Origin: Corythucha ciliata
Taxonomy: Eukaryota; Arthropoda; Insecta; Hemiptera; Tingidae
NCBI GenBank assembly: GCA_038030265.1
Contig: CM075937.1
Location: 45,984,198-46,048,197, forward strand
Direction of reading: 5' to 3'
DNA length: 64,000 nucleotides
Shown: positions 21,976-33,100 of the stretch, one piece after another
How positions within the stretch are numbered: position 1 is the stretch's first letter
Layout: each line of letters starts with the position of its first letter
Position numbers and translations under genes: made by a program
The notes under the pieces: model-generated
Database searches by the model: none
Told to the model about the DNA's origin: nothing
The model's input: only the letters and a program-made list of their open reading frames with translations

Positions 21976-24900
21976 CGGGGGTGGTCGCGTATACTCTTTT
22001 AACCCAATAATTTGTTTTCTCAAGGCCCGATCGATATGGACCCCGAGCCCTTCCCCAATGGATCGAAATTCACTATGTGTTTCTTATTCTATACCGCTAT
22101 CGTCATAGGATAGGTCATAGTTTTCTACCTATGCGGTTGACGTGTTTGGTGTGAGGGGAATTCCTTCCTTTGTGGCGCAGTTGCTCTCAGAACGAGCATT
22201 TAGTATTAATGACTCGAATTTTATCAGGTTTGTCAGAAAGTGGTGAAACCGGAGAGAGAAAAAGGAAGAGAAGAATTCAGCATTGAGAAGGAAAAAAAAG
22301 ATGAAAAAACAAGCGTCACAAAATTAACGTAAAAACCACTTTTTAACGTGCAAAAAAAAAAGAGGACGATACAAGTTTGAGAACTTGCGTTTCTTGTAAA
22401 TTATTTGCTGTAGGAGAGTGTTCTCTGATGATAAATAACAATATTGATAACCGGAAAAAAACGTGGAACGTAAATAGAGAAATAGTGAAGGTCAGTGACA
22501 ATGATGGGAAAGTAATTGTTCCGGGGGTGGGTTGGGGGGGTGAGGGGTAATAAAGATAGAAGTTTCGACACGTACGTATCGTGAGATAATTTAACGAATA
22601 AGAACAAGAAGGAGAAAAAACAAGTATCTAACATAAAATCGTTATACGAGTAAATGAGTGAGTGGAAGACGCAACGCGTTCCATTTGGGTGGAAACATAA
22701 GGACAACAATTATGAGTTCATACAAAAGGTACGACTTTTTTAAAGAAAAAAACAACAAAACACAATTTCAATTATCATTTCTATGCCCTCCCCCCATCAA
22801 TTTTTACATGCAAAGTGCAGCAATATTTATGTTTCATTGGGACGTCCTGATGAATGTTAACTATCGGAGAGGGTTCTTATATCATCCGTCTCTATAATGA
22901 GGGGTGGGGGGGGGGTTAACGAGTCATTGTAATTTTAAAGGTATGCCTTAGAGGCCCCGGTTATCCTTGACTCCAAAACAACTTTTCTCGCATGCCACCA
23001 CTTTCACAGTTCCGTCATATACACGCCGTAGCCTGTTGAAGTGCTATTTGGGACAAAAAACTGTTATTTTACAACGATCGCTAGTAGTGGGCCATTTAAG
23101 AGTTTGAGAGTCCCACGCCCATCATTTGATTTACATTATTTAAATGTATGAGACACGAAGAACAAAGAGCATTTTTTTTTTTTGGTAAACAGAAACACAC
23201 GCGAACGCCCTTGCTTCTTCTCACTTTGCTGTGTCTCTATCTGTATTTCCGTCCCAATGAATCAGCCACGGGTGAGGGGGGGGGGAGAAAAAATCAAAAC
23301 GGAGGAGAGATGCCCTTCTCTGTTCTATTCCTGAAGGTGTTAAGAGGGGAGGACGATATTCTCATCCGAGAGTGTTGGGTTTGTGAGACCAGTATTCGGG
23401 ACGGATTTTCATAAATTTATTTGCGCAATATCTGCCGTAATTATCTACCTTGTTCAAACCCTTCCCCCCCACTCTGGTGTGAGTGTGTTTTTTTTTAATT
23501 CTTTTTTCATTTTTGTTTTTATCAAGCGAGACAGGTGACTCGATAAGATTCGGGACCGGGGTTTTTCTTCGTGTGACATAATGCACCATTTTTTTTAGGG
23601 GTGGCTGCTAGTCGTCGTAACGGAGGCGTTAAGTAAGGCTTAAAACCTTCCCCTCCCCTCCTTGTTTTTTGGTATTATTTTGACAAACGACAGAGTCTAG
23701 AAAGCGAATCTGTTTTTTCCCCTGTCTATTGTTCAACCCTGTACTTACCCATTATCAACGGCATCATGCATGATAGATTTTCAAGAGAAAATCTATTAAA
23801 CAGTTAAGATGATGAGTGAGTGGGGAAGGGTATCGATCGAAACCCAGCCCTTTGAGCGACTAGAACTTTTTAAGGCAGATGTAAAAATGAGGAATTCACT
23901 GATGACCCCCCCCCCCCATCACAACACACTCTAACTATTTCGTCACCACGACCTCTTCCTTTTCGGTACAGGCCTGTGCTATACGACATGAGGTTTTCTA
24001 CGTTTCGCAAAAAAGATGGACGCTATCTGAGTGACCCAATAATACAACAAGAGCCCGAAGGGGGAAGAACCATTGTCGTTCGGAATATCGGTGTTACTTC
24101 CAAGTTGACAGCGCCCCCCCCCCCTCAACCCTTTTTGCCCTACACGGCACCAGAGATATAAACCTCGACAGGCTCACAGTGCCTCACAATCGTGTCGCTT
24201 GCTCTGTTCGGGCAATATTTTTAGTTCCCCCCGCACCGCCGTTCGAAAATCGACAAGTTTTGTGCGGGAGGTTTCTCCACGGTGATTTAAAAGAGAAAAA
24301 AATAAAAATAAGAAAGTAGAAACATGGTCGATTTCGTTAGAAGATCAAGTTTTTTGAGACAACTAATTCGTCAGTTAAGTGGTACAAGTAGTACAACTTT
24401 CATTCCTTAATTACAAAGGCAGTCCAAACCACGTCAAAAAAAAAACCTGGCATGATTTCTTTTCAAAATTCGCATGGCTCCCCCATACCGCATCCAACCA
24501 CATCAACCACCAAGCCTGGGGTATTCTGCTAAGTAAAAGGCTCGAGTATTTTTGTTCGGAGCGTTCGTCTCCCCGTAGTCAAAGTTGGCGACTTAATATT
24601 TTTAGTATTTTTGGCTTAGAAAAGATTTAGCGGGAGGGGGAGGGGAGATAATTTCATGTTTTAAATTCTACGCCAGCGAGTAGTAAAAAAAGTAAAAGAT
24701 GATTCAAAATAAACTCATTGATTACAAACCAAGAACAATTGAAGCGTGTCCCTTTTTTCTAGGCCGGAACCGTACGCATTGGAAACTCATTCTTAAAAAT
24801 AATAGCCCGTTCACGTTCAAGCACAAAAACGAGCGATTAAAGAAATGATTACGCTCCGATGTGACTCAACTCAAAATTTTGGAGTTCACTCGTTTTTTAT

Positions 24901-26350
24901 TCTCCCCCCCCCCTCCACCAATACCACCAGCCCTCCGCCTTTTTATTGACGACCTCAAAGTACCCACTCTAAGGTTCGGTTTAAAATTAAAACAGGAAGA
25001 TTGTTCCTCTTTGAAAAAAGTAGTTTATACATGAGATGGTCTAAACGGGAAGGGAGAAACGCACACACACAACCCCCCTTCCACCCTGGCTCACATGCTT
25101 CCTCTCCGACTTGTTTTCCAAGATTTTAAATAGCTTTCGTGAGGAATAATGTTTTTTTTTTTTTTTTCAAGTCCTTTTGTAGAATTTCATCCAGAAAATA
25201 GCTACTTTCTAAGTCAAAAAACCCAATTGATTTCTGTTATACCAGAGTGAAATGAGCCGTGGTCACGTGTTTTCCGGTAAACCGAATAAATATCAAGAAA
25301 GGAAATTCAACTAGCGTAGCGAGCCCTTACCCCGATCGGAATAAGTCTTTATTTTTAGGAAATGATACGCATAAAATGTTCCGATTAATAATTTTGGCAA
25401 TGTGACTTGAAAAATTCTATCCTCTTATGCGTATGCTATAAATTAAAACCTTTGAGATTAGAATGGAAAAGAAACAGTTGCCAAAGCGTGTTTAGTTGGA
25501 ATTTCTATCTCTCAGAATAGAACGCCGCCCATCAGGAAACGCGTTATTTAGAATATCTACCTTTAGCGCACCGAAACGCTAACTTAAGGGCTGTTCCCCG
25601 CGGATCATTGGGAGAATTTATTTCTTTTACGAAACTGATGCCTTTTATAACGTTGTTCTATGGCAAAGTTTGGAGTGACACGACTGGTCAATGGCAGGTT
25701 GACGACTAAGACATCGTAGAGGCCAAATAACGACAAGCGCGAAGCCCCTCCCCCCCCCCAGTCAAATGCCGCTCACCTGTCGGATTCACGCTCGGAGGGT
25801 CCCCCGACGACCACCCAAGGACGCAAAAACTGCTTAAGGTGGCCCCCTCACTCACCATCGCGAGCCGTGGGAGAGGAAACCACTGAAACAGACCCAAAAG
25901 TCAAGCCATAGCGACGATCTATAGGGCAACAGTGAGGAAGCCAAAAAGTCGCCCGCCCCAGAAAGTCACTCAACGCTCCTCCCTTGGCTCAAGCGCCAAA
26001 GAACGGTTCTCCGGCGACTCCTACTGAGGCCTCCGGAGGACACCCCCCCCCCTCTCACCACGGTGATGCCACAACGCTCAGCATGAGCGCCCCTTGGTCC
26101 TCAAATTCACGACGGTTGTACACACGTGGACTGTCGCAAATTGTTTTGGGCAGCGAATATTGAGGAACCACAAAGCGGTCAAACCGCAAGATACTCTAAA
26201 ATCAAACCACAACACGTTCCAGCCACAAAATTATCTAAACTCAAAATTCTCTGACCACAAAATGCACTAAAGAGCTCTAACCACGTAATGTAAGATTCCG
26301 AACAAAGGGCCAATTTTCAATCAGACCGAGGGGATGAGCCCTTTAAAGGA

Positions 26351-26482
26351 GGCGCCACACATGTGTCAAATATTTGACAATGCGTTTCAATTTCCAGTTC
26401 GTCGGTTTGCAGCCAATGCTAGAAATCAATTAAAAATTGGAAGATGTTTGTCAATTTGTCCAATGTGGACACATGTGTGGCC
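26351..26482. mobile_element. Short inverted-repeat element (~132 bp)
   Basis: The left end GGCGCCACACATGTGTCAAA and the reverse complement of the right end, GGCCACACATGTGTCCACAT, form inverted termini. Pairing continues through TTGACAA and TTCAATTT-like segments over about 50 bp with gaps. It sits 0.5 kb before supervillin exon 1. No certain target duplication was identified. A MITE is the likely explanation. Confidence 0.5.
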
Positions 26483-27011
26483 AAAGCTTAATGCTCTGAG
26501 CTAATAAAATAATTAATTAGGTAATTAAATTGAGTAAATTATAATTTTAGCTAGAATCGACCTCTGGCCGGAGGCAAATACCGGCAGAATCCGACAAACT
26601 CCTGATTTCCGCCAATGAAATCGGTTAGTCTAGGGTAGTTCCGTGAAAACGGGGGAGGCGGGGTATGTCCCTTTCAGGGGTGAGCAACATTGGGTGATCA
26701 TCTTATTAGCACCCTGGTTACTAGTGAGTGACCTCCCACATCCCCTACCACCCCAGTAGTTTGAACATAGTTTGATGGGGGGGGGGGGTATGAATCGCAA
26801 GTCGGCCAAAAAATGTCTCGAACTCTTGCCTGTAAATTTGCACAATAAATCTCACGGGATAATGTTGTGGAGGGGGGTGGGAAGGTCCAAGCCAATTCTG
26901 TCCCTCCCTGAGGCCCTCTGAGGGCCTGTCAGACGGGACCCTTTGTACGTGCCTTTCAGACGGTGAGAAGCCATTAAATTTAGCTTTTTCGCTTTATTTG
27001 TTTCAGATACA

Positions 27012-30000
27012 ATGCCTCATGGACTGAGTACTGCCGAGGATGGACAGGAGAAGACCAAGAAAAAGAAATGGTGGGGAGATCTTTTTAGACGGCGAAGTAA
27101 AAAGGTGTCGGAAAGTTCGTCGGAAGAGGAAGAAGAGGAGACGGCCAAAAGTAGGCGAGGCGGGTTTTTACGGCGCAAGAAACACGACCGAGGTAGCAAG
27201 GACGTCACGAGTTCCTTTCTCATCAATCCGGGGCTCAATGTTCAAGACCGGGGGAAAAGTTTGGACAGTTTTAAAAGTTCAAGCTCGAGTTTGAGTCGAA
27301 AACGGGTCAAAGCAAAAGTGGAAGCGAGCCGAGAGCAGTTGGCGAAAGAGTCGAGCTCGGACGAGGGGAGTAGTTATACGTCGTCGCTACCGTCAGCGGG
27401 TTCCTATCCGAGGAGGTCGCGAGCAGCGAGAACTGAAAGGCATAACAGACGACTTTGGTCGGCTAGTGTTGTATACCAGGAAAGTAGCGATTACCAGGAG
27501 AATAAATTTAGGGCTAAGGCTAAGTCGGCTACACCGAGTCCGGCAGCGAGCCCTAAGTTTAGGACACGGGTGACATCTGAGGAATGGACACCGGGAGCCC
27601 CGAGGCCTCCACCTAGAAGAATGGATTCGCCTAAGTATCAACCTCCGGTTTACACAGCGCCGATCAACCCTAGGCTGCCAAGTAAACCGAGTTTTAATGG
27701 ACTGATTCACCATGCGAGTGACCCTGTTCTGCCTAAAAGCTCTTTAGAGGAACATGAGGAAGAGAGAAAACCTCCTGCAGCACCACCGAGACGAGTCAAC
27801 AGCCAGGAGGATCGGAGAAGGCAGGCCAATTTGGAGGAAGCTCTTCACGAATTGGAGGCTATTTATAAAAAATTGGAAGACCTTCAAGAGACTCCCATCG
27901 GAGGGAATAGCGACGCGGAGCCTCGCAGAGAGGACGACATGGCTTACCGACGCCTAAACAAAAGGGAGCCTTCGTGTCAAGACGTACGAGAAATCATGTC
28001 CCAAGCAGGTAGTTACCTTCTAGTCTCCCCCACTCTTTCCCCACCATCAATCACCCCGCCGTCCCCCACAATACCAGTGAGCGAGCCTGACATAACGCTC
28101 GACGACGTTGTTTACCGAAGTATAAATCATATGAATAACACGCTAAAATGCGCCGACCCACAGCCCCCGTTCGGCATACCGGTGGGCCCGATTTCTCCTG
28201 CTCCGAGCAGCGACTATCTCCACGCGGAGCCCACGTACGAGTACAAACCTCCTGATCAGCCCGACGTTGTTATGGATGACTTGGCGTTTAGAAATTTAAG
28301 GAAGGACAATCAGGAGATGAGGAAAAAGAAGGCGGTGAGGTCAATGTCAGCTAACCTGTCGAATATGATTTTAAAGAATAACAATAACGCGTTTGCTGTT
28401 AATAATAACAATCATTTAGAGAGCAAGTCGCGGAGCTATTCGAATATTCCGGAGGAAATGAGACTAGCTCAAAGAATTTTAGACATTAGAAGAGGAAAAC
28501 TTCTGGAGAGTAAACAACAGACTTTTGTTCCGAAAGTGAACAGGGAAGAAATGAGGAAAAAGTTCTTCGCCGATTCATACGACAGAAAAAACGAGTCTTT
28601 CCTGTTGAAACAACTCGAGGACGAAGCAAGAGCAACGAGTAAAGAAATCGATCAAAAACTTTCGAAAACCAATGCCTCGGAGAACGAAGCGCTCTATTCA
28701 AAAAGTATGACCGACTTATTAGACGAACTAACCAAAAATCTCGACTATGACTTCAGTCAGTCACCACCATCGTGCACAACGTGCGGCGACAAGATCGACC
28801 CTCGTCTGCCGGCGTTCAGAAAAAAGCACAACAACAATTGTTACCAAACGAAGACTGAAGACCGGAAACCACCGTTTAGTTTGTCGTTCGAAGATCATCG
28901 ATTCAACAATGTTAGGCCTCAGGTTAGAAGTAAGAGCGTGTACAGCGGAAGTAGTAATAAAGTGTTGAGGGATTCTTGGGAGAATCTGCCAAAGATGAGG
29001 AAAAAAGCTGAGAGCCCGTCTAGATGGGAGAGTAGCTCGCCGAGTCATCTTACGCTCGACGAGCTCTGTCACAATTTATCAAGCAGCCCGAAATCTGGAA
29101 GAAGTTCGTCGTTGAAAATTCCAGAATCGTCTCGCCCAATCGAGTGTTACTATAAAGACCGAAGCGAATCGTACGACTGTCCGTCGACTTCACCCAGCGC
29201 TCTTCGAAGGCGGACTCCTAGCGTTAGCCCAACATCATTCGCGACGAAGAGATTGACACCTTCACCGAATTGCTACCAAAAATCAAGGGGAGGGAGTCCA
29301 AAGTCATGGGAGAGTAATCTGGAGGAGTTGTGCAACTTTCATATAGTGAGGAAGGAAAGTCCGAGACCTTGGTTGACGAGGCAATCCCCAGTTCACGGCG
29401 ATTTACCAGTGGCGGCTGCTAAATTGTCGTCAAGCTCTCTGGCTGGAACCAGGAGTCTGGACGACGATCAAGTTTTCACGGGGGAAAAGCGACTGTCAAA
29501 GCCGAAGTGGAGCTCGTTGCGCGACGCTCACATACCCGAGCCGGTCACTTCGTGGAGAAAAGGAAGTCCGAGCCCGACGTCGTGGCAGCATCAAAAACGA
29601 TTGACCGAAGACAACTTTTCAGGAATCTCAAATAATAAGCCAAGACCGACCTGGCAGTCGATGGACGAGCCCAAACTCATCAAACATCCGGCCCCTTGGC
29701 GTCACTCTTTAGACACACAAGGCAACCCCTTGAAAATCGAAGAATCCTGCGAGGCCAAATCTAGTCCGGACCCAATTCGAAGCCGTTCCCCACACTTGAA
29801 AGCTCTCGCCGGCGATCATCGTCTCATCACTCCACGACGAAGTCCCCCATCATTCCAGGGACGACAATCCCCACCACCACGTGAGTTACAATCACCACCT
29901 TCACCGTCTTCCTCAGTAGTCCGTCCCTGTTCCTCCACGAGCCCCATCGACATTGCCGCTATGGAGGCGGAAAGCACTTTGGACGATGAAAAAGAACGGC

Positions 30001-30125
30001 AAGGTAGCCTTATGTTCCTCGCCTACTGCATGGCATGCGTCCACCAGCTAGCTGGATTGGACCTCTTGACTATCTTTGCGATTGCCTTTGCCGTTACTTG
30101 CCTCTTACTTCTCATACTTGTTTAA
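27012..30125 (+). CDS. Svil: Supervillin exon 1 read through: anchored short isoform
   Basis: This is an uninterrupted 1037-codon frame opening just after an acceptor (TTTCAG, then ATACAATGCC with A at -3). Residues 1-60 are very basic/acidic (KKKKWWGDLFRRR, then an S/E run). The rest is low-complexity Ser/Pro/Arg-rich sequence. A short coiled-coil-like stretch (LEEALHELEAIYKKLEDLQE) lies at about 273-292. A motif DD[MVL][AV][YF]R occurs at residues 308, 364 and 422. Tryptophan motifs (RWESS..LDELC, SWESNLEELC) come later. If the GTGAGT at 29881 is not used, the frame adds about 80 residues ending in a hydrophobic segment (about 1016-1037, starting LDLLTIFAIAFAV) flush with the stop, as in a tail-anchored protein. 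AATAAA lies 139 bases after the stop. The link to supervillin is by phase and position; on its own I would not recognise this protein. Confidence 0.7.
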   Translation: MPHGLSTAEDGQEKTKKKKWWGDLFRRRSKKVSESSSEEEEEETAKSRRGGFLRRKKHDRGSKDVTSSFLINPGLNVQDRGKSLDSFKSSSSSLSRKRVKAKVEASREQLAKESSSDEGSSYTSSLPSAGSYPRRSRAARTERHNRRLWSASVVYQESSDYQENKFRAKAKSATPSPAASPKFRTRVTSEEWTPGAPRPPPRRMDSPKYQPPVYTAPINPRLPSKPSFNGLIHHASDPVLPKSSLEEHEEERKPPAAPPRRVNSQEDRRRQANLEEALHELEAIYKKLEDLQETPIGGNSDAEPRREDDMAYRRLNKREPSCQDVREIMSQAGSYLLVSPTLSPPSITPPSPTIPVSEPDITLDDVVYRSINHMNNTLKCADPQPPFGIPVGPISPAPSSDYLHAEPTYEYKPPDQPDVVMDDLAFRNLRKDNQEMRKKKAVRSMSANLSNMILKNNNNAFAVNNNNHLESKSRSYSNIPEEMRLAQRILDIRRGKLLESKQQTFVPKVNREEMRKKFFADSYDRKNESFLLKQLEDEARATSKEIDQKLSKTNASENEALYSKSMTDLLDELTKNLDYDFSQSPPSCTTCGDKIDPRLPAFRKKHNNNCYQTKTEDRKPPFSLSFEDHRFNNVRPQVRSKSVYSGSSNKVLRDSWENLPKMRKKAESPSRWESSSPSHLTLDELCHNLSSSPKSGRSSSLKIPESSRPIECYYKDRSESYDCPSTSPSALRRRTPSVSPTSFATKRLTPSPNCYQKSRGGSPKSWESNLEELCNFHIVRKESPRPWLTRQSPVHGDLPVAAAKLSSSSLAGTRSLDDDQVFTGEKRLSKPKWSSLRDAHIPEPVTSWRKGSPSPTSWQHQKRLTEDNFSGISNNKPRPTWQSMDEPKLIKHPAPWRHSLDTQGNPLKIEESCEAKSSPDPIRSRSPHLKALAGDHRLITPRRSPPSFQGRQSPPPRELQSPPSPSSSVVRPCSSTSPIDIAAMEAESTLDDEKERQGSLMFLAYCMACVHQLAGLDLLTIFAIAFAVTCLLLLILV

Positions 30126-33100
30126 TTTTTGAAAAGCCGCTTCCGATTTGCTCCAAAATTTTGCTTTTTTCGCACGCTTTACCATGAAAAGCCTGGTATT
30201 TTGTGTTCACTGCTCTGTAAGCCCACATGGAGTTTACGGGCCGCCCTTGGTTCTTTCATTACAAATAAACATATATTTTTTTTTTTAGCTTTAGCTCACT
30301 CTTTTCGTCAAATAATGAGTGTGTCTGCTTTATTTTTTTATTTATTTATGAGCCCATGCAATTTAATAAATTTCATTTCTACTTTTTCTAGGCGTGCTCT
30401 TCCAAAAACCTGCCACTCAAGTGAGCTCGAAAGAGAACATACAAATGTGATTTGTTATCATCCAAAATTAAAATATTAATTTTAGAAAGATTTATTTAAT
30501 TTAAATAATGTAAAAAAATATAAGAATTTGTATTGTTGTTTTACAAAAATGTTTTTCCTGGTGAATGACTCAACAGCCCCATCCAATTTTGCTCCAATTC
30601 AGCGCAGAAACTGACTGATCACGGTGCGGTAATTAGAATAACAGGGGGGGGGAGGATTTTGGTATAGGACCGTAGCGATTACCGAACCAGGAATTTACTT
30701 GTAGGGTCAGAAGCGTCAATTTGGCAAAAATTGGAACGCCAATTGGTAAAGTTTAAGAAGAAAACCAGAGCTGGAGCAATGTTGGGCAGGGAGCCCGTTC
30801 TATAAAAAATTCAGTGTTTCTAGGAAAATTGTTTTACACCCGTACTCCAAATTGAATTAAATGTTGATGGAGAACGAGTGGACAGAGAGAGTCACAGTAG
30901 AAACATTACAGAACAGGTATTGAATCCTTGCGGGTTAAGGGGCTAAAAGAACGTGATTTCGGTCAAAAAAGCCCATTGCATAATAATAATTGCATCGCAT
31001 CCTACAGATTCAGTAAATGTGTAGCACTAAAAATTATTATTGAGTCACAAACCTGAACTATATCCTTTTAATCGCGAAAATTGATATATTTTGTCCCAAA
31101 AACCCCCGATCCACTAAAATGGTAATTTTAACCCCACGACTTGACTATTCAGCTAGGACATGGTAATTTTTCGCCTCGGCTTCTTCGATACTCATTTGAA
31201 AACTTCTCGCCTAGCACCAGAATCTGGCTTTACGGCCAGAATACTAGTAATTTCGCCTGCGTTTGGTGGGCTCACCATAATGAGTAGGCATTTTAATTAT
31301 TTTTGAGCAGATACATATTTGATTGTTCGAGCAAAAACCATAATAATGCATTCACGCCGACCACCACCATCATTTCAGAGTCACTTCTGGAAAGTGGATA
31401 GCCGAATTCGCCCCCCCCCCTCCACTTACAGACATTAACCAGTTGTTGCAGTGATGTGTAGACAGTTTTAGGCCCTTTCGTGTCACTAGGAAGCAAAATA
31501 CGCATTTTACTGTCCAAAAGGGGGTTTATTGAACAGCAAGACAGTCAGGAGGGCCAATTTAACACCAGAAACGACAAATCCTACCCAGGAATTTCACATT
31601 AACGCCTAGAACTATGCGCTAGCTCTCCGAAATTGACCATCTACCTTCACACGACCTCTTACTCTTTCCTTGACCACGATTTTGGTGGCTGTACACAGTG
31701 CCTAGCCCCACGTACTCTAGCGCCTCGCCGCAGATGGTTTTAAGGGACCCGTGGGCATGAGGGCAACTGCTCCCTCAAGTAAACCTCCTCATTCTCATTA
31801 ATTCTGACCTCTTATGTTTCTCTGTTTTTGAAGAGAGAAACGGCAATTGGCGATTCAGATTATCACTTGTAGCGCTAGCGTCGAGGCGCAATGGCGGAAA
31901 AGAGCCCTACTCTTACCACCAACGTATGGGCTAAATAATGGTGTTTTTGCAGTTTTTAAGGAGTTTACAATGTTTTCCATCTTAATTATCGCCACACTTG
32001 ATTGAAAAAGGATTTGAGGTTACGACCTTTCTTCGATCGACCTTCTACGACCTGCTTTCAAAGGATTACATTTCGGGAACGTAGTGAATTTAGTATCCTA
32101 TGGTTTGTACCTATAATGGACAGTACGTAGTCATTTTCTCTTTTTGTTGTCTCACAATGTTGCCTATGTGAATCAATATAAATTTGATAAATGCCCGGTC
32201 TCATCAAGGAGCTACAAAAAAGGGGAAGTGAAGTTAAGCACCAAATATTGTATACGCGGCCAAATAGAGGACGCCAAGGCGTAGGCCGCCGTGGCCCCAA
32301 CCGAGAGCTCGCGGGCCAATAAGTGGCCCGCTGACTCAGCTGAGCCTTCCTAAATGGCCCGCCCGTGGCATACGGTGGTAAATACTCATCTTTAATGTTG
32401 GATTTTGGCGCCCCTAGGATTTTTGTGGAAATGAAAATCGCTACAAATTCGCGCCTTCTCGTCGTCGGCCAATCCCCCGCTTAATCCAGACCAAAACGGA
32501 AAATAAGGCTAATTGGGGACTGAAATTGAGATAAATGGCTAATTAACGGCTGAAATTATTGAGAAAAAAAAAACTGATTCTCGGCCATAAATAAGAAAAA
32601 GTGATAAATCACGGATAAAGTTAAAAAAACTTTACAGCAAAAATTGAGAAAAAGCTTTAAAATTGCGGATAAAGTGTAAATTACAGTCATTAGCGTTTAA
32701 AATTATGAAAAACACTAATTAACGGATAAAATTGTGAAAAATCAATAATTCGCCAATGAAAAAAAGCGCTAATTCGCCCCTAAAATTACGAAAACATGAA
32801 TTCTCGGCTTATTCAGAACGGAAGTTCGTGGCTCAATCTGAAAAAACGCTAATTCATTGCTAAAAGTGAAAAAAAAGCTAATTCGTGGGGAAAATTAAGA
32901 AAAGTGCTAGTTCACGGATACAATTGTGGGAAATCGCTCTTTAGCAGTCAAAATCACGTATTCACGGCTAACGTGACGAATAAATAAATAAAAGGGCCCA
33001 GGTGCTAGATGTAAGGAAACGAAGGAATTTTGAGCTTCTGAAGGCAAGTTCGTGGCTCAAACTGCGAAAAAACGCTAATTCATAGCTAAAAGCAAGCGAA

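Larger units (their letters stand above)
18741..27006. other. Long gene-free interval before supervillin
   Basis: I find no convincing exon in these 8.3 kb. It must contain at least one noncoding first exon of supervillin, because exon 1 as read here begins right after an acceptor (TTTCAG at 27001-27006). One candidate transcription start is the TTTCAGTTTCAAT initiator-like word at about 19313, but it is unsupported. Repeats inside are listed separately. Open frames of 60-106 codons are scattered, lack family resemblance and mostly cross homopolymers. Confidence 0.5.
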
